Below are positions 12,112-21,598 of a stretch of 25,576 bases of DNA, in pieces. How positions within the stretch are numbered: the stretch's first letter is position 1; each line of letters begins with the position of its first letter. A program made the translations under genes and the position numbers. Origin of the DNA: Tubiluchus corallicola. Lineage: Eukaryota > Priapulida > Priapulimorpha > Priapulimorphida > Tubiluchidae. Location of the stretch: assembly GCA_030141605.1 (NCBI GenBank), contig JAQGDQ010001130.1, positions 35,001 through 60,576 of the forward strand. The letters run 5' to 3'. The notes beneath the pieces are model-generated. The model saw only the letters and a list, made by a program, of their open reading frames with translations. It was not told the origin of the DNA and did no database searches.

Positions 12112-12523
12112 CTTTCCTGAGCCATTTTTGCCTGTGCCATTCTTACCAGTGCCATTTTTACCTAAGCCAATTTTACCAGTGCCATTTTACCTGAGCCATT
12201 TTTGCCTGTGCTATTCTTACCTGTGCCATTTTTGCCAGTGCCATTCTTACCTGTGCCATTTTTCCCTGTGCCATTCTTACCTGTGCCATTTTTGCCTGTA
12301 CCATTCTTACCTGTGCCATTTTTGCCTGTACCATTCTTACCTGTGCCATTTTTCCCTGTGCCATTCTTACCTGTGCCATTTTTCCCTGTGCCATTCTTAC
12401 CTGTGCCATTTTTGCCTGTGCCATTCTTACCTGTGCCATTTTTGCCTGTGCCATTTTTACCTGTGCCATTTTTGCCTGTGCCATTTTTACCTGTGCCATT
12501 TTTACCAGTGCCATTTTTACTTA
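12112..12523. repeat. 15-bp minisatellite (30-bp dimeric phase), about 27 copies
   Basis: The unit is close to GTGCCATTTTTACCT, with alternating forms carrying TTCTTACCT and TTTTGCCT, which gives a 30-bp dimer through the middle of the array. Because the unit is a multiple of three and lacks stops, several frames on both strands stay open (a KNGTG pentapeptide on minus, LPVPF on plus). These frames start outside any recognisable gene and their substitutions show no codon-position bias, so they are taken as by-products of the repeat. Confidence 0.95.
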
Positions 12524-13180
12524 CATTCTCTTCTTGCCATACAGCAGACAACGTGAAAATTCAACGAGGCTTTGATCTCTTGTATTTCTGCAGCATCAAA
12601 GTCGACTTCTACAAATCCGCGTATTGATTTTTTATCACACTGTTCTGCTCCTGTTTTCTTGAAAACAATTTCCGATAGAATCATTGCAGAGCCGTGAACA
12701 AATTTGTAATGTAAATTTTCAATCCCCTCACCTTGACCTTTTAATATTTACACAGAATTAAAATCGATCTTTTTATAATTACAGTGTAAAATGACGAAGT
12801 AAGTCAAAACTGCCGGAAGATGATACTGATAGTTTTGTAACTGCAGGGCGTATATATGATACAGTTGTACAGGCCGACTATTAGCAATTTAATAGCCTGT
12901 ACACGCTCAATGCTACCATCCACGCATTAAATTGTCATTACATACAGCAGTGGAAATGATATTATTATGAATGATCGAAAGCAGGCTAACTGGAATATGA
13001 CGCGGCTGCTTTGTTATTATTCAGGAACATGTAATATACGCAGGACGCAATGATAATTTTTTCAAAAGGATGAATTTTATGAAAGCCTTAGTTTAGAAAA
13101 TAACAGATGAACATACAACCTGTTTATCATTTTTATTAAAGTTTTGTTATGATTTATCTATGATACTATTTTCTTCAAAG
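12524..13180. other. Unique AT-rich sequence; no feature seen, right part probably LINE 3' flank
   Basis: No open frame of interest is present. The portion near 13040-13180 lies downstream (minus strand) of the retrotransposon C-terminus and may be its 3' UTR; an AATAAA on the minus strand occurs near 13134-13139. Confidence 0.35.
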
Positions 13181-13474
13181 TCACATCCCACCCATTGTAA
13201 GCATTGAGGTATCAACATTTATTAGAGCATTCCACCCACTTCTATCTGCAGCTAACAACATAAGTCCTTCTACTCCTTAGATAGATAGATTTCGTTGAAG
13301 ATGTTATTATTTACATCTTTATTTATCTTAGCTATCCAAGTTGTTTTTGGTTTACCAGATGGTTTTCTGCAAGGTTTTGGGGCTTCCTCTAAGGCGATTC
13401 TTACTGGTGCTTCATTTGGTAATCTTAGAAGATGTCCTAGCCATCTTTATCTTCGGATCTTGACTTTATGATAT
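13181..13474 (-). pseudogene. Second non-LTR retrotransposon C-terminal fragment (stops and frameshift)
   Basis: Reading the minus strand from about 13468: KIRR, a stop, then RWLGHLLRLPNEAPVRIALE, later GKPKTTWIAKINKD, then a stop at the codon after LSKE. A frameshift leads to LAADRSGWNALINV and a final TGA at 13181-13183. The blocks RWLGH.LR, G(R/K)PKTTW and A.DR..W..L are the usual C-terminal signature of many animal non-LTR polymerases (RTE, CR1 and Jockey-like groups; the exact clade cannot be set from this piece). Two stops and a frameshift show it is dead. Its 5' side is cut off by the LTR at 13475. It differs from the element at 6151-6600, which has a Cys/His tail. Confidence 0.8.
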
Positions 13475-13604
13475 TGTAACGGATCCGGGTCCTTTTCAGG
13501 CGCCGATCCGTCTCCTCAGAATGTATCGGCGGCATACAAGTTATGAAAGTACTACAGCAGACGAGAAAAGTAAACAGAATACGGAATGCGAGTGTAAATT
13601 TAAC

Positions 13605-13610
13605 TTTATT
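13605..13610 (-). terminator. Polyadenylation signal of the LTR (AATAAA)
   Basis: Minus-strand AATAAA (TGCAATAAAGTTAAAT context) sits downstream of the TATA box and would mark the end of R in the LTR. Confidence 0.55.
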
Positions 13611-13738
13611 GCACAACCGGTAACTCCAAAAGAATGACATGTGAACAGACTTTTGTATAAAAATCAGCAAACCTACAGCATTCACCTTTACAGACAGAAA
13701 GGCCAGGTTGGAATCGTCAAATTACGGCGTGCATTCTG

Positions 13739-13745
13739 TTTTATA
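13739..13745 (-). promoter_or_regulatory. TATA box of the LTR promoter
   Basis: Minus-strand TATAAAA lies about 80 bp inside the 5' edge of the LTR. Transcription would begin roughly 25-30 bp further along, near 13712. Confidence 0.55.
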
Positions 13746-13826
13746 CAGGTACATTTGCATTACTGGGCTTCTCAACCATACCCATTACTAACATTATGGG
13801 GTTAGTCAAAACCCGTCTTCGTAACA

Positions 13827-13841
13827 CTACCCCCTCCTCAA
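13827..13841 (-). other. Polypurine tract next to the LTR
   Basis: On the minus strand TTGAGGAGGGGGTAG directly precedes the TG of the LTR. This is the location and composition of the plus-strand primer of LTR retrotransposons, and it identifies the LTR as the 3' copy. Confidence 0.65.
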
Positions 13842-13874
13842 TTTCCATTTGTCCACAAATGAGTTACAGCAAAT

Positions 13875-13936
13875 GCAAATGCAATTAAATTTTACTCTAG
13901 TTGGGTTGCAAATGCAATTAAATTTTACTCTAGTTG
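13875..13936 (+). repeat. 33-bp direct duplication
   Basis: A block starting GCAAATGCAATTAAATTTTA occurs at 13875 and again at 13908, running through CTCTAGTTG in both copies. It lies in what would be the internal region of the LTR element. Confidence 0.85.
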
Positions 13937-14666
13937 AACCCAACAAAAGTCATTCAAAGTTGAGCAAATCAGTTTAACAAAATAATCAAAATTGTAAATA
14001 GCACTAGTACAAATATGTAAAATCCCGGCTTTAGCAAATCTATCCAGGTTTATGACAGCATAAAACTGAAAACGGTGAGTTGATAATCCTTTTTCCTGTG
14101 GGAAGAGATCAATGATCCACTTCTTGTGAGTGCAGTGTATCGATATCCATCGAGACTGTCCCAAAAAACAATACAGTCAGTCTTAAACAGAAACCAGTCT
14201 TTGCACAGCACGCTATCGGCAAAACAGGCCTTGAAACGAAAAAGCATTCTACTAGTTAGTTCCGAGGCACTGAGACAACCTCTATGATGTGGTACATTGT
14301 GAACAGTCTATAGAAGTTCTCCTGGGGCGTCGGTAGGGATTCGAACCATCTGTCTGCCCGGTGAAATAAAGTAGTTGCGATACTTGCGAAGGTGTAGGGT
14401 ACTCCAGCCATGTGCTACAACGGTATTGTACTCCTAGCCATAAACCATGTCTTTGACGGTACTACATAATAGACTCGTGTCCGTCATAATAGACTCGTGT
14501 AGCAATCGACGTTCGCATCATCTTGTTGATACACACTGGAAATTTTAATATGCATGTATGAGTGGCAGCATTACTATGAGATTGTGGAAAATTAAACTTC
14601 TTTTTTACGAGATTAGTAATGCTTAGAATCACACAGCGTGCACAATGTTTGACAAAGGAAACAATT
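13937..14666. other. Region right of the LTR; no recognisable retroviral-type ORF
   Basis: Minus-strand frames 13925-14164 and 14050-14247 show none of the protease, polymerase, RNase H or integrase motifs. A 20-bp-period duplication of ATAATAGACTCGTGT lies at 14467 and 14487. A SINE-like B box is at 14337. Confidence 0.4.
14336..14410 (-). mobile_element. Probable tRNA-derived SINE head (consensus B box)
   Basis: The minus strand carries GGTTCGAATCC (14347 to 14337), a perfect polymerase III B box, followed by CTACCGACGCCCC. About 55-60 bp upstream ATGGCTGGAGTACC is a weak A box. The long spacing and unpaired stems argue against a working tRNA. The 3' boundary of the element was not found. 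Confidence 0.45.
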
Positions 14667-15965
14667 AAAATGGACCTTTTATAGTACTTTATGTTACAGG
14701 CACAGTTTAAAATGGACCTTTTATAGTACTTTATGTTACATGCGCAGTTTAAAATGGACCTTTTATAGTATTTTATGTTACATGCGCAGTTTAAAATGGA
14801 CCTTTGGTAGTACTTTACGTTACATGCACAGTTTAAAATGGATCTTTTATAGTACTTTATGTTACATGCACAGTTTAAAATGGACCTTTTATAGTACTTT
14901 ACGTTACATGCGCAGTTTAAAATGGATCTTTTATAGTACTTTATGTTGCATGCACAGTTTAAAATGGACCTTTTATAGTACTTTATGTTACATGCGCAGT
15001 TTAAAATTGACCTTTTATAGTACTTTATGTTACATGCACAGTTTAAAATGGACCTTTGGTAGTACTTTATGTTACATGCACAGTTTAAAATGGACCTTTG
15101 GTAGTACTTTATGTTACATGCACAGTTTAAAATGAACCTTTGGTAGTACTTTATGTTACATGCACAGTTTAAAATGGACCTTTGGTAGTACTTTATGTTA
15201 CATGCACAGTTTAAAATGGACCTTTTATAGTACTTTATGTTGCATGCACAGATTAAAATGGACCTTTTATAGTACTTTATGTTGCATGCACAGTTTAAAA
15301 TGGACCTTTTATAGTACTTTATGTTACATGCACAGTTTAAAATGGACCTTTTATAGTACTTTATGTTGCATGCACAGTTTAAAATGGGCCTTTTATAGTA
15401 CTTTACGTTACAGGCACAGTTTAAAATGGACCTTTTATAGTACTTTATGTTGCATGCACAGTTTAAAATGGACCTTTTATAGTACTTTACGTTACATGCG
15501 CAATTTAAAATGGACGTTTTATAGTACTTTATGTTGCATGCACAGTTTAAAATGGACCTTTTATAGTAATTTATGTTGCATGCACAGTTTAAAATGGACC
15601 TTTTATAGTAATTTATGTTGCATGCACAGTTTAAAATGGACCATTTATAGTACTTTACGTTACATGCGCAGTTTAAAATGGACGTTTTATAGTACTTTAC
15701 GTTACAGGCACAGTTTAAAATGGACCGTTTATAGTACTTTATGTTGCATGCACAGTTTAAAATGGATCTTTTATAGTACTTTATGTTACATGCACAGTTT
15801 AAAATGGACCGTTTATAGTACTTTATATTGCATGCACAGTTTAAAATGGATCTTTTATAGTACTTTATGTTGCATGCACAGTTTAAAATGGACCTTTATA
15901 GTACTTTATGTTACAGGCACAGTTTAAAATGGACCTTTATAGTACTTTATGTTACATGCACAGTG
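14667..15965 (+). repeat. 42-bp satellite array, about 31 copies
   Basis: The unit is TTTAAAATGGACCTTTTATA then GTACTTTATGTTACATGCAC and AG. Variants include TTTGGTAG for TTTTATAG, TTGCATGCA for TTACATGCA, ACAGGCA and GCGCAG. The last two copies have a 1-bp deletion (GACCTTTATAG). Since 42 is 3 x 14 and the unit has no stop in one frame, it encodes an apparent 14-residue repeat (MHSLKWTFYSTLCY) across 14740-15135 and 15160-15927, broken by one TGG to TGA change near 15135. Substitutions change amino acids freely (Cys/Arg, Tyr/Cys, Phe/Val/Ile), and there is no sign of selection on the frame, so it is not annotated as a gene. Confidence 0.95.
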
Positions 15966-16170
15966 TTCTGTAGAACATGTGTGTAGAAGATACTTATACA
16001 ATTAAAGTTGACTTAAAGGACAAAAAAGAGGTACCTGAAGTAGCTTTCAGAAAAATTATTTTGTTTTACGGCAATATCGTACGCCCGTTGAAAGAATTTT
16101 TTTGCTTATTTTCATTTTAAATCTCCCGCAATACTGCAGCGACCGCGCCATTACGTGACGTCATACACGC
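15966..16170. other. Short unique segment with a cyclic-AMP-response-like site
   Basis: The palindrome TGACGTCA lies at 16156-16163. No gene is seen. Confidence 0.35.
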
Positions 16171-16560
16171 ATTACGTAAATCTATTACTTACCTGCTGGA
16201 AAGACTTATGTGACTATAAATGAAAACTATTAATGATTTAAAATGTTTTCACCAATTGGTAAAAATATCTCACTAACCAAAAACGTACTTTTAACTTATT
16301 AACAAGATACAGTAATTTAAAATTTTGCTTAGTGAAGAGTGCGTTACGAATGCTCTGGTTATTTTTTCAAACTTTATTCAGTGTTATCTAAACTTATTTC
16401 AAGGTACCGTCAAAACGGCTAGGTCTAGCGGTCATCACGGGAGTTTAAATTTCAAGTTTTATACAACGCTACTGCCGACGCAAGCCCTGCATAAAGCAAG
16501 GCAGTATGTAAGTGGTATAAAATTTCAAGACCAATTTTTCAACCTTTATTTAAATGGAGG
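16171..16560 (+). repeat. Dispersed repeat, copy 1
   Basis: This stretch aligns by eye, with gaps, to 25174-25576. Shared blocks in order include ATTACRTAAAT, CCAAYTGGT, GAATGCTCTG, TAAACTTRTTTCAA, GTCATC, AGTTTAA, GTTTTATAC, GCAAGC and AAGGCAG. The two copies are well diverged but collinear over about 390 bp. The right end is unknown because copy 2 runs off the window. An open frame at 16325-16648 lies in it, but copy 2 has stops there, so coding is unlikely. The repeat family is not recognised. Confidence 0.65.
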
Positions 16561-17202
16561 GTTGCTCTCATATTTTTACTACATCATTGGTTTGTATATA
16601 AAATTTCTTACAGCTTTTAGTCCTGTATTTTTACCACGAATGTTTTAATACTTTTGATACTTTGTTACTGTACTATGAGTGAACAGTACTCTATCGTAAA
16701 GGAAATCTCCAAAACTGCTTACAAATTACTCCGTAAAAGGCCAATAGTATTTGAAAACGTACAACGACAAATTAGTAAATAAAAAATTTTTACTTAGCCC
16801 AATCACTGAAATTACCTACATTAACTCAACTGCTTGTTGCTCGCGAATTTTAAGACGGTTTTAGCGTGGAAAACTTCAGCCAATCCCATGACAAATAAGT
16901 GTTGCAAGTAATGGCTGCAAGTGTGATGACCCTCTTCTAGCTATTAATCCCGCTAGCTTGTCAAAGACAATTATAAATTACAAATGGCCACTTACCCCGC
17001 ACACGATGTTTCCTTAAAAGTTCAATTTCAAAAGCAAACAGGATTTGAGCGGTCCGTTTATGTTTTGGCTCTTCCACTTGACTGCCGGTGACGTCATAAT
17101 TTACGTAATCTCAAATCGTGTTTGTCTGAGACTCGTTTATTAGCGGTACGATACAAGCGACGTTAAGTGATAGAAAATGTGTCAAAATATTCGCATCTTT
17201 AA
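16561..17202. other. Unique or repeat-derived sequence; no gene
   Basis: It contains a second TGACGTCA (17089-17096) followed by TTACGTAA (17101-17108), echoing the pair at 16156-16179. The dispersed repeat may continue into the left part. No open frame is supported. Confidence 0.35.
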
Positions 17203-17660
17203 CCCTTTCCGTCCCAAATTATTTTTTTAACGAGAAAAATTTTTTTGGCTTGGTACTTTTGTTCAGTATGTTCATTTTGTTTACACATAATAATTTTTTT
17301 TCTATCTGCGCCCGTGTGCTAAATATAGCCTGTATCCCACGGGATACATTGGGATTCAATGGAAGCATAAAATGTGCTTCATTTTGAAACTGCTGATAAT
17401 TTTTTAAAGTATTTAAGACATTTAGCATGCATGCAATGCTGATCTGTACAAAGTCGTCTCTAAAGTACTGTACCTTGCGCAGTTTTTTATGCTATGTAGA
17501 TTTCCTAGTTTGCCATTTTATCACCATTTTTAGTCTATTGTTATTGGCTTAAATCAAAATAGCTATTAACAGATTAAATAAATGGCAGTTTTAAAGTTTT
17601 ATTAATTTTAAAAGCAGAAAATATTCTCGTATCCCACGGGATACAACAGGTATGAAAGGG
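17203..17660. mobile_element. Non-autonomous piggyBac-like element (458 bp, TTAA target site)
   Basis: The element starts CCCTTTCCGTCCC after TTAA (17199-17202) and ends GGTATGAAAGGG before TTAA (17661-17664). Terminal inverted repeats share CCCTTTC, and the TTAA duplication is the hallmark of the piggyBac superfamily. Two copies of GTATCCCACGGGATAC, a 7-bp inverted repeat with a 2-bp spacer, lie at 17331-17346 and 17629-17644 and may be internal transposase-binding sites. The interior encodes no transposase, so it would move only with help from an autonomous relative. Short frames (17219-17428 minus) are not meaningful. Confidence 0.75.
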
Positions 17661-17664
17661 TTAA

Positions 17665-18046
17665 AGAGAAATGTCGCTAAGCGAGGCGTCGTTGTGCGAG
17701 GACTTGCTGTACAGCGACAAAATGAACTAATTTATTTTTCAGATGAATTAAACATTTAGATGTGATTGTAAATACGTTATCGTTGTTTTTATTTGATTTT
17801 TTTTTGCATAGATCGATTTGCGTATTTTAAGTGACCAGATTAATGCACACTGTGTCCAGTTGGACTCTGTGTATGTGGTAACAAGAACGGTTAAATATCG
17901 ATTTTTTTTATTTCATTTGCCAAACGTTTGCCCGCACGCCACGTGATTCTAAACATTTTCTGATTGTAAAAAGACGTAGAATTTTGAATTTTTCACAGTA
18001 TCAACGTTTGTTGGGTTTGGACAAGTGTGAATCGTTGCATCAGTAC
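17665..18046. other. Unique AT-rich sequence; no feature seen
   Basis: No open frame or motif is supported between the piggyBac-like element and the 14-bp array. Confidence 0.4.
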
Positions 18047-18768
18047 ACACAATACCAAAAACACAATATCAAAGACACAATATCAAAAACACAACATCAA
18101 TAACACAATATCAAAAACACAATATCAAAAACACAATATCAAAAACACAACATCAAAAACACAATATCAAAAACACAATATCAAAAACACAATATCAAAA
18201 ACACAATATCAAAAACACAATATCAAAAACACAATATCAAAAACACAATATCAAAAGACACAACATCAAAAACACAATATCAAAAACACAATATCAAAAA
18301 CACAATATCAAAAGACACAACATCAATAACACAATATCAAAAACACAATATCAAAAACACAATATCAAAAACACAACATCAAAAACACAATATCAAAAAC
18401 ACAATATCAAAAACACAACATCAAAAACACAATATCAAAAACACAATATCAAAAACACAATATCAAAAACACAACATCAAAAACACAATATCAAAAACAC
18501 AACATCAAAAACACAATATCAAAAACACAATATCAAAAACACAACATCAAAAACACAATATCAAAAACACAACATCAAAAACACAATATCAAAAACACAA
18601 TATCAAAAACACAATATCAAAAACACAATATCAAAAACACAATATCAAAAACACAACATCAAAAACACAATATCAAAAGACACAACATCAAAAACAGAAT
18701 ATCAAAAACATAATATCAAAAACACAATATCAAAAACACAATATCAAAAACACAATATCATAAACACG
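18047..18768 (+). repeat. 14-bp minisatellite, about 51 copies
   Basis: The unit is ACACAATATCAAAA, alternating irregularly with ACACAACATCAAAA. A few 15-bp copies carry an inserted G (AAAAGACACAACATC near 18253, 18310 and 18674), and ATCAATAAC variants occur near 18098 and 18323. One strand is nearly free of guanine. The frame running through 18027-18329 simply reads three 14-mers as 42 bases and is not a gene. Confidence 0.95.
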
Positions 18769-19216
18769 CAGTTATTAACACATACGTCTATTATGAAAAC
18801 TCATGTTTAAGAGAAAAACAGTTTTATTTGTCTGTTGTACGTTGGTCTAATGAAACATGAATTCACAGTTATTAACTCTGATAGTAAATCATAAACTATA
18901 CGTCAAAAATAAAAATTAGCTCAACTGCAATGTTGGTTCAGGTAGCTAACTTAGCTTACTGCAAGTCTTAATTTAGGCTTTTAAGTTCTTGTGTTGATAA
19001 TTTGGGACTTAACGCAGCACATATGCGAGGTTTAATGTCTTTCAATGGCGTAATTTAATTTAGTTAAGCAAATATTGTTAGGAAATGTATAAAATTTAAT
19101 GCCGTCCAAACTTACGGTCACAGGATACTCAAAAAAAGGCAATACTGTAGACTTCATGAAAAATCAATGTTTAGTACCAGCTTCAAACAATCATAGTTTT
19201 ACTGTTATCGTTGTTG
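18769..19216. other. Unique AT-rich sequence; no feature seen
   Basis: Nothing recognisable lies between the 14-bp array and the ATT microsatellite. Confidence 0.4.
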
Positions 19217-19395
<179 letters not shown>

Positions 19396-20364
19396 TAGTA
19401 CTAGCTGTTCTGTTTCACAACTTGACCGATGGGTCGGAAGTAAAGTCTAATACTTGACAGTTTACTCCAAGATTACACCAGCTTTAAGCACTTCTTTACC
19501 CACACAAGTTTAGCTTTGTGCTTTTGGCTAAAATTATCCGCTGAGAGAGAATTAAATAGAGAAGGCTGAATTTTGTTTTCGATTAGTTAACACGCTTTCA
19601 CTTTGGGAGGTTATTGAACCGATGAACTCTTTTAGAGACAATGAAAACTTAGGAGTGTTTTGCAGCAGACCTTAGGTAGTTAAAAATTCCGATGCGTGTG
19701 TGGGCGTACGTGTATGGGTGCTTAATAGCCCGGGTTACGAAATATGAGTGCGACTTTTGCCAGGTCACAGCTTAAACAATACTGTTTATAGCTTTTAACA
19801 GAGTCAAATGCGCCTATATAATGAAAAGTACGTGATTTAGTCCACAATTTTGTAACAGTGTTTAAAGTTTAAACCGTAAAAGTTGTAGCAAGACGCTTTC
19901 GGAACCCTTTTTTGTCCATTTGACACTTAGTGCAAGTATATTGCGCAATGTGCAGGTATTACGCTTTCCAATTGTAAATCTGTACTATGAAATTTAGAAT
20001 TTAATATTGGCATTATACTACAATTACAAACATTACTTTATAGCTATAGAGCTAAAACATTCATAAGAAATAACATGTTTATATAATTTTAGTATAATTA
20101 TAGTTAGTGTATCATTAAGAAATAATAAATAATCTTATCAATATTTACATGTTAGCACTATTTACTTCTTTTTTTAAAACACTTAAAAAGATATTGGGCC
20201 TCTGTTTTGGTTAATACACAGTCGTTACCCGCAATTGAAAAAATACAGCGCACTTGGAGAGAATAATTGGTCTATTTCTGCACTCTACATATAAATTATC
20301 ATTATGGTATCATTACCTAAAATTACCTATCATTATCGTTATCATTAGCTAAAATCGTATGTCC
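19396..20364. other. Unique AT-rich sequence; no feature seen
   Basis: No open frame or RNA gene is supported. Short ATCATTA-rich stretches near 20296-20346 lead up to the foldback-like element. Confidence 0.4.
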
Positions 20365-20866
20365 AGGTTTTACATGTCAAATGTAGACCTACGTTAACTC
20401 AAATGTAAATTTAGGTAGTTCAAATGTGTCTTGGTAACTCAAATGTAGACTTAGGTGGTTCAAATGTGTTAACAATGGTTTTCAACAAATCTTAATAGGC
20501 TGAAATAAAGCGTCTTCTTGCAAATATTAGAGAAAATCTTCTAGTGCAGAATCACGGTCAGAGAATGGCAATATTAGCTCAGTTGGCAGAACAGTCTGTT
20601 AATATCATAACGGCCGCAGATGCAGGCCATTTTGTAATTTGCACTTAAATGAGTTAAATACTGATTTATTCAAAGTACCGAATTACATTTGACTTACCTA
20701 AGTCACATTTGAGTTACCAAAACACATTCGAAACTCCTATGTCTACATTTGACTTACCTAAGTCACATTTGAGTTACCAAAACACAGTCGAAATTCCTAT
20801 GTCTACATTTGACTTACCTAAGTCACATTTGAACTTTCCTGTGTCTACATTTGACGTGTAAAACCT
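20365..20866. mobile_element. Foldback-like element with arms made of 20-bp subrepeats (502 bp)
   Basis: The ends are inverted repeats: AGGTTTTACATGTCAAATGT at 20365 pairs with ACATTTGACGTGTAAAACCT ending at 20866, and over 24 bp only one position differs. Each arm is an array of about 20-bp units on the motif TCAAATGT. The left arm has five (20377, 20399, 20420, 20439, 20460). The right arm has nine in inverse orientation (ACATTTGA-type starts at 20685, 20705, 20724, 20745, 20765, 20784, 20805, 20825, 20847), with a 60-bp higher-order period. Long inverted arms built of short tandem repeats are the known architecture of Foldback-type DNA elements. No target-site duplication was recognised, so the outer limits and class are uncertain. 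Confidence 0.7.
20567..20628 (+). other. Degenerate tRNA-like segment inside the foldback-like element
   Basis: TTAGCTCAGTTGG (20574-20586) is a perfect A-box/D-arm sequence, and CTGTTAAT about 10 bp later resembles the anticodon loop of tRNA-Asn (GTT). The T arm is replaced by GCAGATGC between GGCC blocks and lacks the TTCRA loop, and the acceptor stem does not pair. It is at most a tRNA relic or a SINE remnant. Confidence 0.35.
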
Positions 20867-21346
20867 ATAAAAACGTAAGAAAAGAAAAAAATGAAAAACA
20901 CAGGAGAGGCAATGAGTATTACATATTATTTATAGACATCGCTATTATATATTAAATTAAATAAGCTTAAAAAATAGTTTAACACAAACCGTTGACTCTT
21001 TGTCCAATTTCAAAAACTTCATGTGACGTGTCATTGCTACCGACCCTCCTGGTACAAGCGCAATTATTTTACTTAATTAGTACTTTTAATTAGTGACGAG
21101 CATTGACAACACATTGGTGCTAAGAAAATCTGTAACTTCCTGCAGATTTAAGCAAAGTGGCGGTGCGTCTCATTGCGTGTAATTTGTAGCTGTAATATTC
21201 GTGAGAGCGCGGCGCTTGTAATCATGGTGTAATAAATTACATAATAAGCATTGTCATCAGAAAACGGAACATGTCATTACGGCTGTTGTTAAACAGTTCA
21301 TTTAGTAGGTTAATTAAGGTTAAAGCAAGGATAAGACATCGTGAGA
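20867..21346. other. Unique sequence; no feature seen
   Basis: AT-rich DNA without a supported gene between the foldback-like element and the 126-bp duplication. Confidence 0.4.
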
Positions 21347-21598
21347 GTCATTGATTCTGACTAGATGGGACATCTCACACAAAGGTTCCTGCTATTGAAA
21401 CAGCAAACGTCAGCGAATTACTCTCAAATACTTCAACACATTCGGAAGTGGTGCTGACAATCCACTCGCATAGTCATTGATTCTGACTAGATGGGACATC
21501 TCACACAAAGGTTCCTGCTATTGAAACAGCAAACGTCTGCAAATTACTATCAAATACTTCAACACTGTCGGAAGTGGTTCTGACAATCCACTGACATG
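21347..21598 (+). repeat. 126-bp tandem duplication (two copies)
   Basis: GTCATTGATTCTGACTAGAT starts at 21347 and again at 21473, and the copies stay aligned through CCTGCTATTGAAACAGCAAA and TTCGGAAGTGGT/TCGGAAGTGGT. Each copy ends in TCTGACAATCCACT- or GCTGACAATCCACT-type sequence that is also the start of the neighbouring 67-bp unit, so the two arrays share a module. Confidence 0.9.

Larger units (their letters stand above)
13475..13826 (-). mobile_element. LTR of an LTR retrotransposon (probably a 3' LTR, Ty3/gypsy-like)
   Basis: On the minus strand the 352-bp segment starts TGTTACGAAGACGGG and ends GGATCCGTTACA, giving the TG...CA ends and near-inverted TGTTAC/GTTACA termini. Inside it lie TATAAAA and, about 130 bp downstream, AATAAA, in the order expected for U3-R-U5. 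Immediately upstream is a purine-rich run (polypurine tract), which primes plus-strand synthesis at a 3' LTR. The 3' flank is the dead LINE fragment, so this element probably landed in it. No matching target-site duplication, gag/pol sequence or 5' LTR is visible to the right, so the body was deleted or diverged. The Ty3/gypsy assignment is inference from LTR style. Confidence 0.75.

Noticed and set aside
13437-13685. 82-codon minus-strand frame across the LTR
   Set aside because: It crosses the LTR U5 region and the LINE junction; LTR boundaries and polyadenylation signal explain the sequence better.
13925-14247. Minus-strand frames right of the LTR as retrotransposon pol or env remnants
   Set aside because: No catalytic or zinc-finger motif of protease, polymerase, RNase H or integrase is visible.
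16325-16648. 107-codon frame as a possible gene
   Set aside because: It lies in a dispersed repeat whose second copy has stops in the same frame.
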